Source: Spirochaetota bacterium
GTDB lineage: Bacteria; Spirochaetota; Spirochaetia; Treponematales; UBA12059
Assembly: GCA_022703505.1 (NCBI GenBank)
Contig: JAKLDN010000005.1
Location: forward strand, 62,001 to 126,000
DNA length: 64,000 nucleotides
Direction of reading: 5' to 3'
The notes under the pieces are model-generated. The model did no database searches. It was not told the origin of the DNA and saw nothing but the letters and a program-made list of their open reading frames with translations. The position numbers were made by a program, and so were the translations under genes. Positions 25,865 through 34,146 of this stretch are shown here, piece by piece. Position 1 is the stretch's first letter, and every line of letters starts with the position of its first letter.

Positions 25865-26782
25865 ATGCGTCCCTTCCTGGACGATCTCGCTCCCGCCGAG
25901 CTCCGGGTCCTGGCCCGGATCCGCCTGGCGGTGACCGCCCGACTCGTGGCCGCCGCGGCCCCCCTGGACCCCGCCGTCCGGGAACTCTCCGCCCGCCCCT
26001 TCCGCCTGGCCCTAAAGGTTCCCGGCCTTCCCCGCGCCCTGGTGGCCGGCCTGGACGGCCGAGTCTCGGCCTGGGCCGGAGGGGAGGCCCCGCCCCTCCG
26101 TCTGCCCGCGGACCTCACCCTACTCTTCCCCTCGGCCCGGGACTGCGCCCGGGTCCTGGACGGGGTCCCGGGCAGGGTCCTCCCCGTCCCGGGCGGCTTG
26201 CACGCGGGCCGGGCCCTCCGGTTCTTCCGGGCCGCCGCGGCCGCCGCCCCCCGGATCCTCAAATCCCCGGAAACCCCGCCGGCGGTACGGGCGGCCCTCC
26301 TTTTGGAAGCGGCGGTGTCCGCCCTGGTCGAGACCGCCGCCGCGGACCCCTACGTAGCCCCGAAGTTGGAGCACGCCCCGGACGGCCTCGTGGTCGTGGA
26401 TGCCGGGGAGGGGGTACGCCGGGCTCTTCGGAAGGAGGGCACCCGGCTCCGGCTGGTGCCGGTTCCCGGAGAGGACCCCGGATCCGCCGGGGCCGAGCCG
26501 CCGGACGGGACGGATCCGGCGGGCGCGGGCCGGCCCGGCGGAGGCCGGGCGGAAGCCGCCCGGGCGGATGCCGTCCGAATCGACGCGATCCTCGCCTTCC
26601 GGGATCCGGGGGCGGCGGTGGCCGTCCTGTCCGGGAAAAAGTCCGCCGTCACCGCCCTGGGGGCCTGCGAGGCCTCGATCCGGGGTCTCGTGCCCCTGGT
26701 GCAGGGGCTCTTCGCGGTCCTGGACCGGGCTTCGCGTTACCTGGCCGTCAAGGCCGACAAGGAGGCCGGACATGGCCGCTGA
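25865..26782 (+). CDS. Unknown protein with SCP2-like halves, paired with an aminotransferase
   Basis: A 305-residue soluble Ala/Arg/Leu-rich protein. Two regions (LPADLTLLFPSARDCARVLDG...LRFFRAAAAAA and RIDAILAFRDPGAAVAVLSGKKSAVTAL) have the strand-helix pattern of sterol-carrier-protein-2-like domains, but the match is by eye only. Between them is a Gly/Pro/Ala-rich insert (about 200-235) that is probably disordered. It overlaps the aminotransferase gene by 11 bp, so the two are translationally coupled and probably act in one pathway. I do not recognise the function. The ATG at 25865 follows GGAGG. Confidence 0.6.
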   Translation: MRPFLDDLAPAELRVLARIRLAVTARLVAAAAPLDPAVRELSARPFRLALKVPGLPRALVAGLDGRVSAWAGGEAPPLRLPADLTLLFPSARDCARVLDGVPGRVLPVPGGLHAGRALRFFRAAAAAAPRILKSPETPPAVRAALLLEAAVSALVETAAADPYVAPKLEHAPDGLVVVDAGEGVRRALRKEGTRLRLVPVPGEDPGSAGAEPPDGTDPAGAGRPGGGRAEAARADAVRIDAILAFRDPGAAVAVLSGKKSAVTALGACEASIRGLVPLVQGLFAVLDRASRYLAVKADKEAGHGR

Positions 26783-28004
26783 CCGCTTCGCACGATCCAA
26801 GGCCGTCTTCGAGCGGGCCGCCCGGGTCATCCCCGGCGGCATCTACGGGACCAAGAGCCCGGGCTTCCTCCTGCCCGGCAAGTTCCCCTACTACATCGAG
26901 AGCGCCTCGGGGTCCCGGATCACGGACGCCGACGGGAACGTCTTCGTCGACTACCTCTGCGGCTTCGGGAGCCAGATCGTGGGCTACGGCAACCCCGCGG
27001 TGGAGAGGGCCGGGTCCGAGCGCTCCGCCCGGGGCGACCTCCTCAACCAGCCCTCCCCCCTGATGGCGGACCTCGCGGAGCGCCTGGTCTCCCGGATCCG
27101 GGGCATGGACTGGACGGTTTTCGCCAAGAACGGCACCGACGCCACCACCCTGGCGGTCTCCCTGGCCCGGGTGCACACCGGCAAACGGGTCGTGATCGCC
27201 GCGGAGGGGGCCTACCACGGGGCGGCCAACTGGTGCTCCTCGAACCTCTTCCCAGAGCTGGCCCCGGACCGGGCGGACGTGGCCCTATTCCGGTACAACG
27301 ACCTGGAGGGTCTGGAAGCCCTCTTCCGGCGGCACCGGGGGAACGTGGCCTGCGTGATCCTGACCCCCCACCACCACCCCGCCTTCCGCCCCCAGGTCCT
27401 GCCGGATCCCGAGCTCTACCCCACGGTTCGCCGCCTCTGCCAGGCCGAGGACGCCCTCTTCGTGATGGACGACATCCGGGACGGATTCCGCCTCCACCCC
27501 GAGGGAAGCCACGTCCGCTTCGGCGCCGAGCCCGACCTGGTCTGCGTGGCCAAGGCCCTGGCCAACGGCTGGCCCCTGGCGGCCCTCCTGGGCACCGGGC
27601 GGGTTCGATCCGCGGCGGACTCCTTCTTCATCACCGGCACCTACTGGATGTCCGGGGCCCCCATGGCGGCCGCCCTGGCCTGCCTGGACGAGATGGAACG
27701 CATGGGCGGCGTCGGACGCATGGAGGCCCTGGGCACGGCCCTGCGGGAGGGACTGGAATCGGCGGGGCGGGAGGCGGGCTTCAGCGCCCGGGTCTCCGGA
27801 CCTGCGGCCATCCCCTACCTCACCTTCGACGAAGACCCCGACCTCTACCTGAACCAGCGCTTCTGCGGAGCCATGGCGGACCGGGGTTTCTTCCTGCATC
27901 CCCACCACAACTGGTTCGTATCCCTGGCCCACTCGGAGGCGGACATCGCGGCCACCGTCGAGGCCGCCCGGGAGGTCTTCGTGGAGATGAGCGGTGAACG
28001 ATAA
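26772..28004 (+). CDS. Class III PLP-dependent aminotransferase (GSAM-like)
   Basis: A 410-residue fold-type I enzyme of the class III/glutamate-1-semialdehyde aminomutase group. The N-terminal segment RVIPGGIYGTKSPG, VDYLCGFGSQIVGYG, FAKNGTDATTLAVSLAR (phosphate-binding), the stacking GAYHGAANW, VMDDIRDGFRLHP (the Asp that pairs with the PLP nitrogen) and DLVCVAKALANGWPLAALLG with the Schiff-base Lys are all present. No hem genes are nearby, and it is coupled to an unknown SCP2-like gene, so it is more likely an aminotransferase or aminomutase of a special pathway than HemL. The ATG at 26772 follows GGAGG inside the previous gene. Confidence 0.85.
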   Translation: MAADRFARSKAVFERAARVIPGGIYGTKSPGFLLPGKFPYYIESASGSRITDADGNVFVDYLCGFGSQIVGYGNPAVERAGSERSARGDLLNQPSPLMADLAERLVSRIRGMDWTVFAKNGTDATTLAVSLARVHTGKRVVIAAEGAYHGAANWCSSNLFPELAPDRADVALFRYNDLEGLEALFRRHRGNVACVILTPHHHPAFRPQVLPDPELYPTVRRLCQAEDALFVMDDIRDGFRLHPEGSHVRFGAEPDLVCVAKALANGWPLAALLGTGRVRSAADSFFITGTYWMSGAPMAAALACLDEMERMGGVGRMEALGTALREGLESAGREAGFSARVSGPAAIPYLTFDEDPDLYLNQRFCGAMADRGFFLHPHHNWFVSLAHSEADIAATVEAAREVFVEMSGER

Positions 28005-28005
28005 T

Positions 28006-28125
28006 TCCAACAAGATGGACAAGATGAAGAAGGATGAACAAGATCAAAGGATACGTTGATCCTCAATTCCATCTCCCATCCTGTTAATCTTGTCCTATCA
28101 TGTTCATCCTGTTGGATCTAGGGTT
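28006..28125. repeat. Degenerate AACAGGAT / ATCCTGTT tandem repeat
   Basis: The plus strand runs AACAAGATGGACAAGATG, then GGATGAACAAGATC, and after a short AT-rich middle turns into the opposite orientation (ATCCTGTTAATCTTGTCC, TTCATCCTGTTGGATC). The result is an imperfect long inverted repeat made of short tandem units. It begins a few bases after the stop of the aminotransferase. The same family occurs at 828-875. No gene is seen to 28187. Confidence 0.75.
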
Positions 28126-28187
28126 CCAAATCGCTCCTGATGTATGCCCGTGGTGAGTTCCTGATATGTGCTATTGGATATAAAAGT

Positions 28188-28949
28188 CTATCGACCATTA
28201 GACGGCGGAAGCGTCTCCCAGTAGGGCCGGGCACGGCCCGCGGCCAGGGCCTCCCGCAGGGCTTCAAGTCGAACGGTACCGTCCCCGGAGCGCCAATCCT
28301 CGGGGAGTTCGAGGACGAAGGGCCGGCGCCCGACGTGCTCGGGGTGGTGGGCGTCGGATCCCGAGATCACCGGGTAGCCCCGCGCCTCGCCGCGGACCTG
28401 CGGATGCAGGGCCTCCACGGCGGCGTAGGGCCCCTCGGGGAGGAAGCCCAGCTGGGCCAGGGCCCCGAACGCGAGGCGGTCGATGTGGGCGGGGATCACC
28501 AGGGCGCCCCGGCTGTCCGCCTCGAGGCAGAGCTCGTCCCAGCCCAGGTCCAGGGCCGCCCCGAGGTAGAGCACCGGGAGGTCCAGGACGTTGTCCTCCG
28601 CGTCCACCACGGCCTGATCCCCCAGTAAGCGGGGATCGTAGGGCAGACGGGGCAGGTGCCCCTGCAGGAATTCCGAAAAAGCGAGGGACTCCTCCACCGT
28701 TGCGAAGAGAGCGAGGACGTGGGCCTCCTCGGCGCTGGTCGCCTCCACGCCGTAGAGGGCGGCCAAACCCTCCCGGCGGCAGCACGCCCGGAAGGCCGGG
28801 GCGTTCCGGGCGGAGTTGTGGTCCGTGAGGGCCACCAGGTCCAGACCCCGGTCCCGGGCCCGGCGGGCCAGGACGGCGGGGCTCAGATCCAGGCTCCCGC
28901 AGGGGGAAAGGCAGGAGTGGTTGTGCAGGTCCGCCCGGACGAGGGGCAC
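28188..28949 (-). CDS. PHP-domain phosphoesterase
   Basis: A 253-residue protein of the PHP superfamily (histidinol-phosphatase-like metal phosphoesterases). Metal-binding motifs are complete: RADLHNHSCLSPCG at the N-terminus, LVALTDHNSARN, the Glu in YGVEATSAEE, GALVIPAHIDR and VISGSDAHHPEHVGR. Such stand-alone members hydrolyse small phosphates such as nucleotides. The GTG start is preceded by GGAGGCGGGC and lies 12 bp behind the DRTGG gene; the pairing of PHP with DRTGG proteins is common in anaerobes and hints at nucleotide-linked signalling. The substrate is not readable. Confidence 0.9.
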   Translation of the reverse strand: MPLVRADLHNHSCLSPCGSLDLSPAVLARRARDRGLDLVALTDHNSARNAPAFRACCRREGLAALYGVEATSAEEAHVLALFATVEESLAFSEFLQGHLPRLPYDPRLLGDQAVVDAEDNVLDLPVLYLGAALDLGWDELCLEADSRGALVIPAHIDRLAFGALAQLGFLPEGPYAAVEALHPQVRGEARGYPVISGSDAHHPEHVGRRPFVLELPEDWRSGDGTVRLEALREALAAGRARPYWETLPPSNGR

Positions 28950-28961
28950 CGCCCGCCTCCG

Positions 28962-29303
28962 CTACGGCGCGTCCCCGCGCAGGGCGGCCCAAAGACGGCC
29001 GGAGACCTCGAACTGGGTCTCGGAGGTCGAAAAGAGGGGGATGCCCTCCGCCCGGGCGGCCTCGACCATGTCCGGGGGTACGGGCCGGTCGTTGCAGAGG
29101 ATCACCGCCGCCAGCCCCAGCATGGAGGCCACGGCCACGGTGTTCTTGTGGGCCTGGATCGTGATGAGCGCGTACCCTTCCCCGGCCTTGCTCATGACGT
29201 CGGACAGCAGATCGGAGGTATAGCCCCCCCGAATCTCCTTGGACGCCCATCCGTCGTACACGGGAGCGCAGGGGATCGCGGCGGGCAGGTCGGACGTCTT
29301 CAT
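28962..29303 (-). CDS. DRTGG-domain protein
   Basis: A 113-residue single-domain protein. The stretch GGYTSDLLSDVMSKAGEGYALITIQAHKNTVAVASMLGLAAVIL is the conserved core of the DRTGG fold (named after the region next to CBS domains and phosphotransacetylases), here with GGYTSDLLSDVM in place of the eponymous motif, as in the hydrogenase-linked subfamily. In other genomes it neighbours PHP, anti-sigma ATPase and iron hydrogenase genes; the PHP gene follows here, and a CBS/ATPase gene occurs 12 kb away. It probably senses a nucleotide; the function is not proven. The start at 29303 follows GGAGGC. Confidence 0.82.
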   Translation of the reverse strand: MKTSDLPAAIPCAPVYDGWASKEIRGGYTSDLLSDVMSKAGEGYALITIQAHKNTVAVASMLGLAAVILCNDRPVPPDMVEAARAEGIPLFSTSETQFEVSGRLWAALRGDAP

Positions 29304-29434
29304 GGTTGCCTCCGTCGGGCGAATGCGTAAATTTTTATCTATTGTACGGAAAACCGGCGGCCGAGGGAAGCCCCGGAGGCGGGGGCCGCCCTCCTTGTCC
29401 GGCCGCCTAGGCCGTGGTAGATTCCTTCCATCGG
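29304..29434. promoter_or_regulatory. Divergent promoter region between the DRTGG gene and the riboswitch
   Basis: An AT-rich island (about 29318-29350, with TTTTTATCTATTGTAC on the plus strand) probably holds the promoter of the minus-strand DRTGG gene (TACAAT on the minus strand). The promoter for the riboswitch transcript should lie between there and 29434, but I cannot fix it. Confidence 0.4.
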
Positions 29435-29548
29435 ACGGGGAGTAGCCCGCCGCCGGGCCGCGGGTCCGGCGGAAGAACCCGCCGTCAGGACGGAGCCTTC
29501 CCGGCTCCCGGCGGTTCGAGTCCCGGAAACGGGACGGGGCAAGACCGT
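29435..29548 (+). ncRNA. yybP-ykoY manganese riboswitch aptamer
   Basis: The layout fits the yybP-ykoY class. The closing stem P1 is ACGG (29435-29438) with CCGT (29545-29548). Just inside are the two invariant loops, GGAGTAGC (29439-29446) and GCAAGA (29539-29544). Between them are P2 (CCGCCG/CGGCGG), then AACCCGCCG pairing with CGGCGGTT around the conserved GTCA and a GGAGCC/GGCTCC hairpin, and finally GTCCCG-GAAA-CGGGAC just before the second loop. This class binds Mn2+ (with Mg2+) and usually turns on metal-homeostasis genes. A GC-rich stem (ACGGGCGCGCCCGT, 29547-29560) follows the aptamer and probably takes part in switching. The gene starts at 29628. Confidence 0.88.
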
Positions 29549-29627
29549 ACGGGCGCGCCCGTTTCGGCGCGTCGAGTACGGGTCCGTTCCCGAGCCGGAG
29601 CGGAGCCTTCGCGAGGAGGATGCCTCC

Positions 29628-30926
29628 GTGAAGATCTTCATCCTGGCCGTGGCCGCCGCCATGTACGGCCTGGTCATCGTGTTTCCCCACCGCAAATCCG
29701 TCGTCGCCCTGGCCTCTGCCGCCGCCCTCCTGGCGGCGGGATTCCTGATTCCCGGGGAAGGCGGACTGACCCTCCGCCGCGCCCTGCTGGAGCTGGTGAA
29801 CTGGAACATCCTGGCCATCTACGTCGGAAGCCTGGTGATCGCGGACCTCTTCATCTACTCCCGGGTCCCCGCGGTCCTGGCGGACCGGGTGGTGGAGAAG
29901 GCCCCGACCCTGGGGATCGCCATCACCGCCATCCTGGTGATCACGGGCCTGGTCTCCGCCTTCGTGGAGAACGTTGCCACCGTCCTCCTCATGGCCCCCA
30001 TCGCCCTTGCCATCTGCCGCCGGATGGAGCTGGATCCCGCCCCCTTCCTGATCGGACTCGCGGTGATGGCCAACCTCCAGGGCACCGCGACCCTCGTCGG
30101 GGATCCCCCCTCCATGATCTTCGCCAGCTATGCCGATTACGGATTCAACGACTTCTTCTTCAAGGACGGCCTGCCGTCCATCTTCTTCGCCGTCCAGGCG
30201 GGGGCCCTCGTGGGTGCGCTCTACTTCTTCGTGTACTTCCGGAAGCTCGGGAAGGTCCGGATGGACCTCCCCTACGAGCGCATCGTCTCCTGGGTCCCCA
30301 CGATCCTCCTGGTCGCGATGATCGCGGGACTGGCCCTGATCTCCTTCCTCTCCGGGGAGGGCCTCCACGCGACCTCGGGGCTCCTCTGCCTGGCCCTCGG
30401 CTTCGCGGGCCTGCTCTGGTTCGTGTCCATCCGGAGGGAGCCGGCCTCCAAGGCCGTGGACCTGGTGAGGCGCCTGGACTGGGAGACCATCCTCTTCCTG
30501 ATCGGGGTCTTCATCGTGGTGGGAGCCATCGGGGACGCTGGCATCCTGGACGACGTCGCAACCTGGATGAGCGCCGCGATCGGAGGCCGCGTCTTCCTGG
30601 GGTTCGCCGCCGTCGTGGCCGTCTCGGTCCTGATCTCGGGCTTCGTGGACAACGTGCCCTACATCATCGCCATGCTCCCCGTGGCCGGGAAGCTGGCCTC
30701 CTCCGCGGGGATGCCCGACGAGGTACTGATGTTCGGGCTCCTGATCGGGTCCTGCCTGGGGGGCAACCTGACCCCCTTCGGGGCCTCCGCCAACGTCGTG
30801 GCCGTGAGCCTGGTGAAGAAGGCGGGCCGGCACGTGGGCTTCCTGGAATGGGTCCGGATCGCGGGCCCCTTCACGGTGCTCACCACGATCGCCTCGGCCC
30901 TCTTCGTCTGGTTCGTCTGGGGCTGA
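29628..30926 (+). CDS. Ion-transporter-superfamily permease (ArsB/NhaD/CitM-like) under riboswitch control
   Basis: A 432-residue membrane protein with about 11-12 helices. The family hallmarks are present twice, once per inverted half: VSAFVENVATVLLMAPIA with ANLQGTATLVGDPPSMIFAS, and ISGFVDNVPYIIAMLPV with LGGNLTPFGASANVVAVSL. Relatives move arsenite, Na+/H+, citrate or other anions. The yybP-ykoY riboswitch directly upstream argues that this member handles Mn2+ or protects against it, a role not usually assigned to this family as far as I know. The GTG start at 29628 follows AGGAGGA. It converges with the DUF819 gene. Confidence 0.85.
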   Translation: MKIFILAVAAAMYGLVIVFPHRKSVVALASAAALLAAGFLIPGEGGLTLRRALLELVNWNILAIYVGSLVIADLFIYSRVPAVLADRVVEKAPTLGIAITAILVITGLVSAFVENVATVLLMAPIALAICRRMELDPAPFLIGLAVMANLQGTATLVGDPPSMIFASYADYGFNDFFFKDGLPSIFFAVQAGALVGALYFFVYFRKLGKVRMDLPYERIVSWVPTILLVAMIAGLALISFLSGEGLHATSGLLCLALGFAGLLWFVSIRREPASKAVDLVRRLDWETILFLIGVFIVVGAIGDAGILDDVATWMSAAIGGRVFLGFAAVVAVSVLISGFVDNVPYIIAMLPVAGKLASSAGMPDEVLMFGLLIGSCLGGNLTPFGASANVVAVSLVKKAGRHVGFLEWVRIAGPFTVLTTIASALFVWFVWG

Positions 30927-30980
30927 GGCCGGCCCCGGATACGCCGCGGGTCCGGAATCCGCGGCCGTCCGCTACTCCGC

Positions 30981-32129
30981 CTACCCTCCCGCGAGGATCC
31001 GCACCGCCTGGGCCAGGGCTATGCCCAGGTAGTTGCCCACGGCGTAGCCGATGACCCCCGTCGTGATCCCCGCGGCGATGACCCGCCGGTTCCCGATGGC
31101 CACCGCCGCGACGCCCACGAAGGGCGGCGAGCATATCGCGGACACGGAGACCGCCAGGGTCGTGTCCACGTCGATGCGGAACAGGGCGGACAGGAGCACG
31201 TGGAGCAGGAAGGCGCCGAACAGGGTGAGGGCGGTGAAGAGGAACACCGCGGGTGCCGCCCCGAAGAGCCGGGAGAAGTTGCCCATGGCCCCCACGGCCA
31301 CGCAGAAGACGTACAGGATGTACTCCCCGAGTTCGAAGGTCTTCGGCGTGTTCCGGATCTTCGGGACGAGGGAGGCGGCCAGGCTCAGGGTGGTGATGGC
31401 GAGGATCACCGTCGCGGTCTCCCAGTCCTTGGGTACCAGGAAGGACAGCCCGAGCCCCGCCGCGACCACCAGGACCGCCAGCCCGAAGGCCGCGGCCAGG
31501 GGTCCCCGGGTTCCGCGCCGGACCAGGTCGCCCAGGCGCGTCGGGGGCGGCTGAATGTCCGCCGACTCCGGGCCCCCCGCGGCATAGGCGGGCAGGAAAC
31601 GCCCCAGGAGAGGCTTGGCGGCGGTCATCACGAAGAAGAGGTAGACCGCGGACAGGACGATGTCCGAGGCGTGGACCGCTAGATAGAGATTCTGGTCCAC
31701 CGCCAGGGCCGTCTTGAGGGCCGCCAGGTTGGGAGTCCCGCCGGTATACAGGCCCACCAGGAGGCCCGTTAGCTTCCAGGACTCGCCGCCCGCGGGATTC
31801 AACAGGAAGACGGCGGCCGCGGACACCAGGGCCACGGAGACACCCGCCAGGACGAAGGACAGCCCCGCCCGGCCCGCCAGGCTCCTCCACTTGGAGAGGT
31901 CCACGGAGAACAGGAGGAGGGGAATGGAGAGGGCCACGGCGGCGGTGGAGATCCCGTCCAGGACCCCCGCGACCCGGTCGGGCAGGATGCCCAGGTTCCC
32001 CAGGACCAGGCCCGCGACGTAGCAGACGATCACGGGGCTCCATTCCCGGAAGAGGGACACCCTCTCCTTCAGGATCAGGGCGATGCCGGGGAATACGAGG
32101 GCGAAGGCGGCTACGGCGGCTTCGGGCAT
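30981..32129 (-). CDS. DUF819-family membrane protein (YjcL-like)
   Basis: A 382-residue protein with about 10-12 helices. Family stretches are easy to see: VIVCYVAGLVLGNLG, AVALSIPLLLFSVDLSKW, GLYTGGTPNLAALKTAL, ASDIVLSAVYLFFVM, ILYVFCVAVGAMGNF and SVSAICSPPFVGVAAVAIGNR. DUF819 proteins are predicted transporters of unknown substrate, related in fold to carboxylate carriers. The ATG at 32129 has AAGGAG upstream. A GC-rich stem (CCGCGG copies around 30945-30965) separates it from the convergent transporter gene. No partner gene is adjacent. Confidence 0.85.
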   Translation of the reverse strand: MPEAAVAAFALVFPGIALILKERVSLFREWSPVIVCYVAGLVLGNLGILPDRVAGVLDGISTAAVALSIPLLLFSVDLSKWRSLAGRAGLSFVLAGVSVALVSAAAVFLLNPAGGESWKLTGLLVGLYTGGTPNLAALKTALAVDQNLYLAVHASDIVLSAVYLFFVMTAAKPLLGRFLPAYAAGGPESADIQPPPTRLGDLVRRGTRGPLAAAFGLAVLVVAAGLGLSFLVPKDWETATVILAITTLSLAASLVPKIRNTPKTFELGEYILYVFCVAVGAMGNFSRLFGAAPAVFLFTALTLFGAFLLHVLLSALFRIDVDTTLAVSVSAICSPPFVGVAAVAIGNRRVIAAGITTGVIGYAVGNYLGIALAQAVRILAGG

Positions 32130-32162
32130 GGGGGGACTCCTTGGGGGGGAAGGATAGCCTGA

Positions 32163-32306
32163 GGGACAGTGGACTGTAAACGGTGGTCGGTGGACGGAAG
32201 TGAGCCTTTACTGCGTATACTTGACTACGCTTCGGCGTTCAAGGTGTCCGCCGCGGTAGTCTCATTTCCGTTTACCGTCCACGGTTCACCGCTCACCGAC
32301 CAGACA
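32163..32306. repeat. GGTGGACGG/GGTGAACGG-type short repeats in two orientations
   Basis: Plus-strand units CAGTGGACTGTAAACGGTGG and TCGGTGGACGG (about 32168-32197) face reverse-complement units (about 32268-32306, reading GGTCGGTGAGCGGTGAACCG on the minus strand). The second block overlaps the last codons and the stop of the YgiQ gene at 32286. The middle contains a TGCGTA/TACGC inverted stretch. No gene is visible in 32130-32285. Confidence 0.65.
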
Positions 32307-34142
32307 CTTCGGCCCTCTCCCGATCAGGTCCCGGCGGCCCAGGAGCTCCAGGGCCTCCCGCACGAGCTTCCGGTTCTCGGGCTTCCGGTACTGGAGGAGG
32401 GCCCTCTGGAGGGCCCGCTCCCGCTCGCCCCGGGCCACGTAGACCGCCTCGCCCGTGAGAGGATCCCGGCCGGTCCGGAACATGACCGTGGACCGTGTCC
32501 CCGGGGTCGGGTAGAAGTCCTGGACCTGGTCCGGTGAGAACCCCGAGTCCCGAAGGTATTCCGCCAGCTCCAGGGCATCCGCCAGGGTCGCCCCGGGGTG
32601 GGCGGAGATGAAGTAGGGGATCAGGTACTGTTTGAGGCCGTACTCGCGGTTCAACTCGGCGAAGCGCCGGGCGAAGGTGTCGTAGACCCTCCTGGGGGGT
32701 TTGCCCATGAGGGAAAGGACCCGGTCCGAGACGTGCTCCGGGGCTACCTTGAGCTGGCCGGAGACGTGGTGCTCCACGAGCTCCCGATAGAAGCCGTCGT
32801 CGGGGTCCAACATCAAGTAGTCGAAACGGATCCCGGACCGGACGAAGACCTTCCTGACCCCCGGCAGGGATCGGAGGCGACGGAGCACGGCGAGATAGTC
32901 CGAATGGTCGACCTTGAGGGAGGGGCAGGCCTCGGGGGCCAGGCAGCGCCGGTCCGGGCAGGCCCCGTGCTTTTCCTGGCGGGCGCAAGCGGGGGCCCGG
33001 AAGTTGGCGGTGGGGCCGCCCACGTCGTGGATGTAGCCCTTGAATCCCGGCAGGGCCGTCAGGACCCGGGCCTCCCGCTCCAGGGAGTCCGCGGTCCGGG
33101 CCTGGACGATCCTGCCCTGGTGGTAGGCCAGGGAGCAGAAGGAGCAGGATCCGAAGCAGCCCCGGGCCGAGGCCAGGGAGAAGCGGACCTCCTCCAGGGC
33201 AGGAACGCCCCCGAGCCCCTCGTACATCGGATGGGCTGCCCGCTCGTAGGGGGCCTCGTACAGGCGGTCCAGGGCATCCGCGGCCAGGGGGAAGGCGGGA
33301 GGCTCCTGGACCACGAAGCGGCCCTCGGACTCCTCCACGAGAACTTTCCCCGAGTACGGGTCCGCGTTGAGGTGCTGTAGGCGGAAGGACTCGGCGTAGG
33401 CCGCGAACCCCGGCTCCCCCGGGGCGGAGACGGCGGTCCAGGGCGGCAGCTCGACGGCCCCGGCGGGCAGATCCTCCCTCCTAGAGGTTCTCCATGCGGT
33501 CCCCCGGACGCCCCGGATCCCGGGGGCGGGCTCTCCGGCGGCCAGGCGGCGTGCGATCTCGAGGAGGGCCGTCTCCCCCATGCCGTGGACCAGGAGGTCC
33601 GCCTTGGCGTCCAGGAGCACGGACCTCCGCATCGTGTCGGACCAGTAGTCGTAGTGGGAAAAACGTCGCAGGGACGCCTCGATGCCCCCGATCACCACGG
33701 GCACGCCCTTGAAGGCCTCCCGGCACTTGGCCGCGTAGGCGATGACCGCCCGGTCCGGCCGGGCGTTGCGCCGCCCCGCCTTCCCGGGGCCCAGGGTGCC
33801 ATCCCCCCGGAGACAGAGCTCCGGCCGGCCTCCCGGGGCATAGTCGTCCTCGGACCGGGGTTTCCGGGCCGCCGTGTACGAGGAGACCATGGAGTCCAGG
33901 GCCCCCGCCCCGACCAGGAAGGCCAGCCGGGGAGGCCCCGCCAGGCGGAAGGCTTCGACGTCGTCCGGGTCGGGCCGGGCCAGGACCGCGACGGAGTAGC
34001 CTTCGGCCTCCAGCAGACGCCCCAGGAGGGCGGCGGCGAAGGCGGGGTGGTCCACGTAGGCGTCCCCGGTGACGAGGACGAAGTCGGCTTGGGCCATCCC
34101 CCGGGCTTCCAGGTCAACCCGGGACACGGGGAGGAAGGGCAT
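32286..34142 (-). CDS. YgiQ-family radical SAM protein
   Basis: A 618-residue UPF0313/YgiQ protein. The N-terminal domain (VLVTGDAYVDHPAFAAALLGRLLEAEGY, VVIGGIEASLRRFSHYDYWSDTMRRS) is characteristic. The radical SAM cluster motif CxxxCxxC lies in ASARGCFGSCSFCSLAYHQG, followed by GGPTANF and a further cysteine-rich stretch (CARQEKHGACPDRRCLAPEACPS when read with gaps) that could bind a second cluster. The biochemical role of YgiQ is unknown. Its ATG lacks a Shine-Dalgarno and shares a 17-bp palindrome, holding a -10-like TATACT for each strand, with the divergent resolvase-like gene. The stop lies inside a short repeat block. Confidence 0.93.
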   Translation of the reverse strand: MPFLPVSRVDLEARGMAQADFVLVTGDAYVDHPAFAAALLGRLLEAEGYSVAVLARPDPDDVEAFRLAGPPRLAFLVGAGALDSMVSSYTAARKPRSEDDYAPGGRPELCLRGDGTLGPGKAGRRNARPDRAVIAYAAKCREAFKGVPVVIGGIEASLRRFSHYDYWSDTMRRSVLLDAKADLLVHGMGETALLEIARRLAAGEPAPGIRGVRGTAWRTSRREDLPAGAVELPPWTAVSAPGEPGFAAYAESFRLQHLNADPYSGKVLVEESEGRFVVQEPPAFPLAADALDRLYEAPYERAAHPMYEGLGGVPALEEVRFSLASARGCFGSCSFCSLAYHQGRIVQARTADSLEREARVLTALPGFKGYIHDVGGPTANFRAPACARQEKHGACPDRRCLAPEACPSLKVDHSDYLAVLRRLRSLPGVRKVFVRSGIRFDYLMLDPDDGFYRELVEHHVSGQLKVAPEHVSDRVLSLMGKPPRRVYDTFARRFAELNREYGLKQYLIPYFISAHPGATLADALELAEYLRDSGFSPDQVQDFYPTPGTRSTVMFRTGRDPLTGEAVYVARGERERALQRALLQYRKPENRKLVREALELLGRRDLIGRGPKCLVGER

Positions 34143-34146
34143 GGGA

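Noticed and set aside
26772-28004. Assignment of the aminotransferase as HemL
   Set aside because: Only general class III motifs are visible and no heme genes are nearby; the name would claim too much.
29510-29535. tRNA-like T-arm (GGTTCGAGTCCC)
   Set aside because: It is part of the yybP-ykoY riboswitch (GTCCCG-GAAA-CGGGAC stem); no acceptor, D or anticodon arms are present.
28962-30833. A 623-codon minus-strand frame that continues into the DRTGG gene
   Set aside because: Only the last 113 residues are real (DRTGG); the rest is antisense to the riboswitch-controlled permease.
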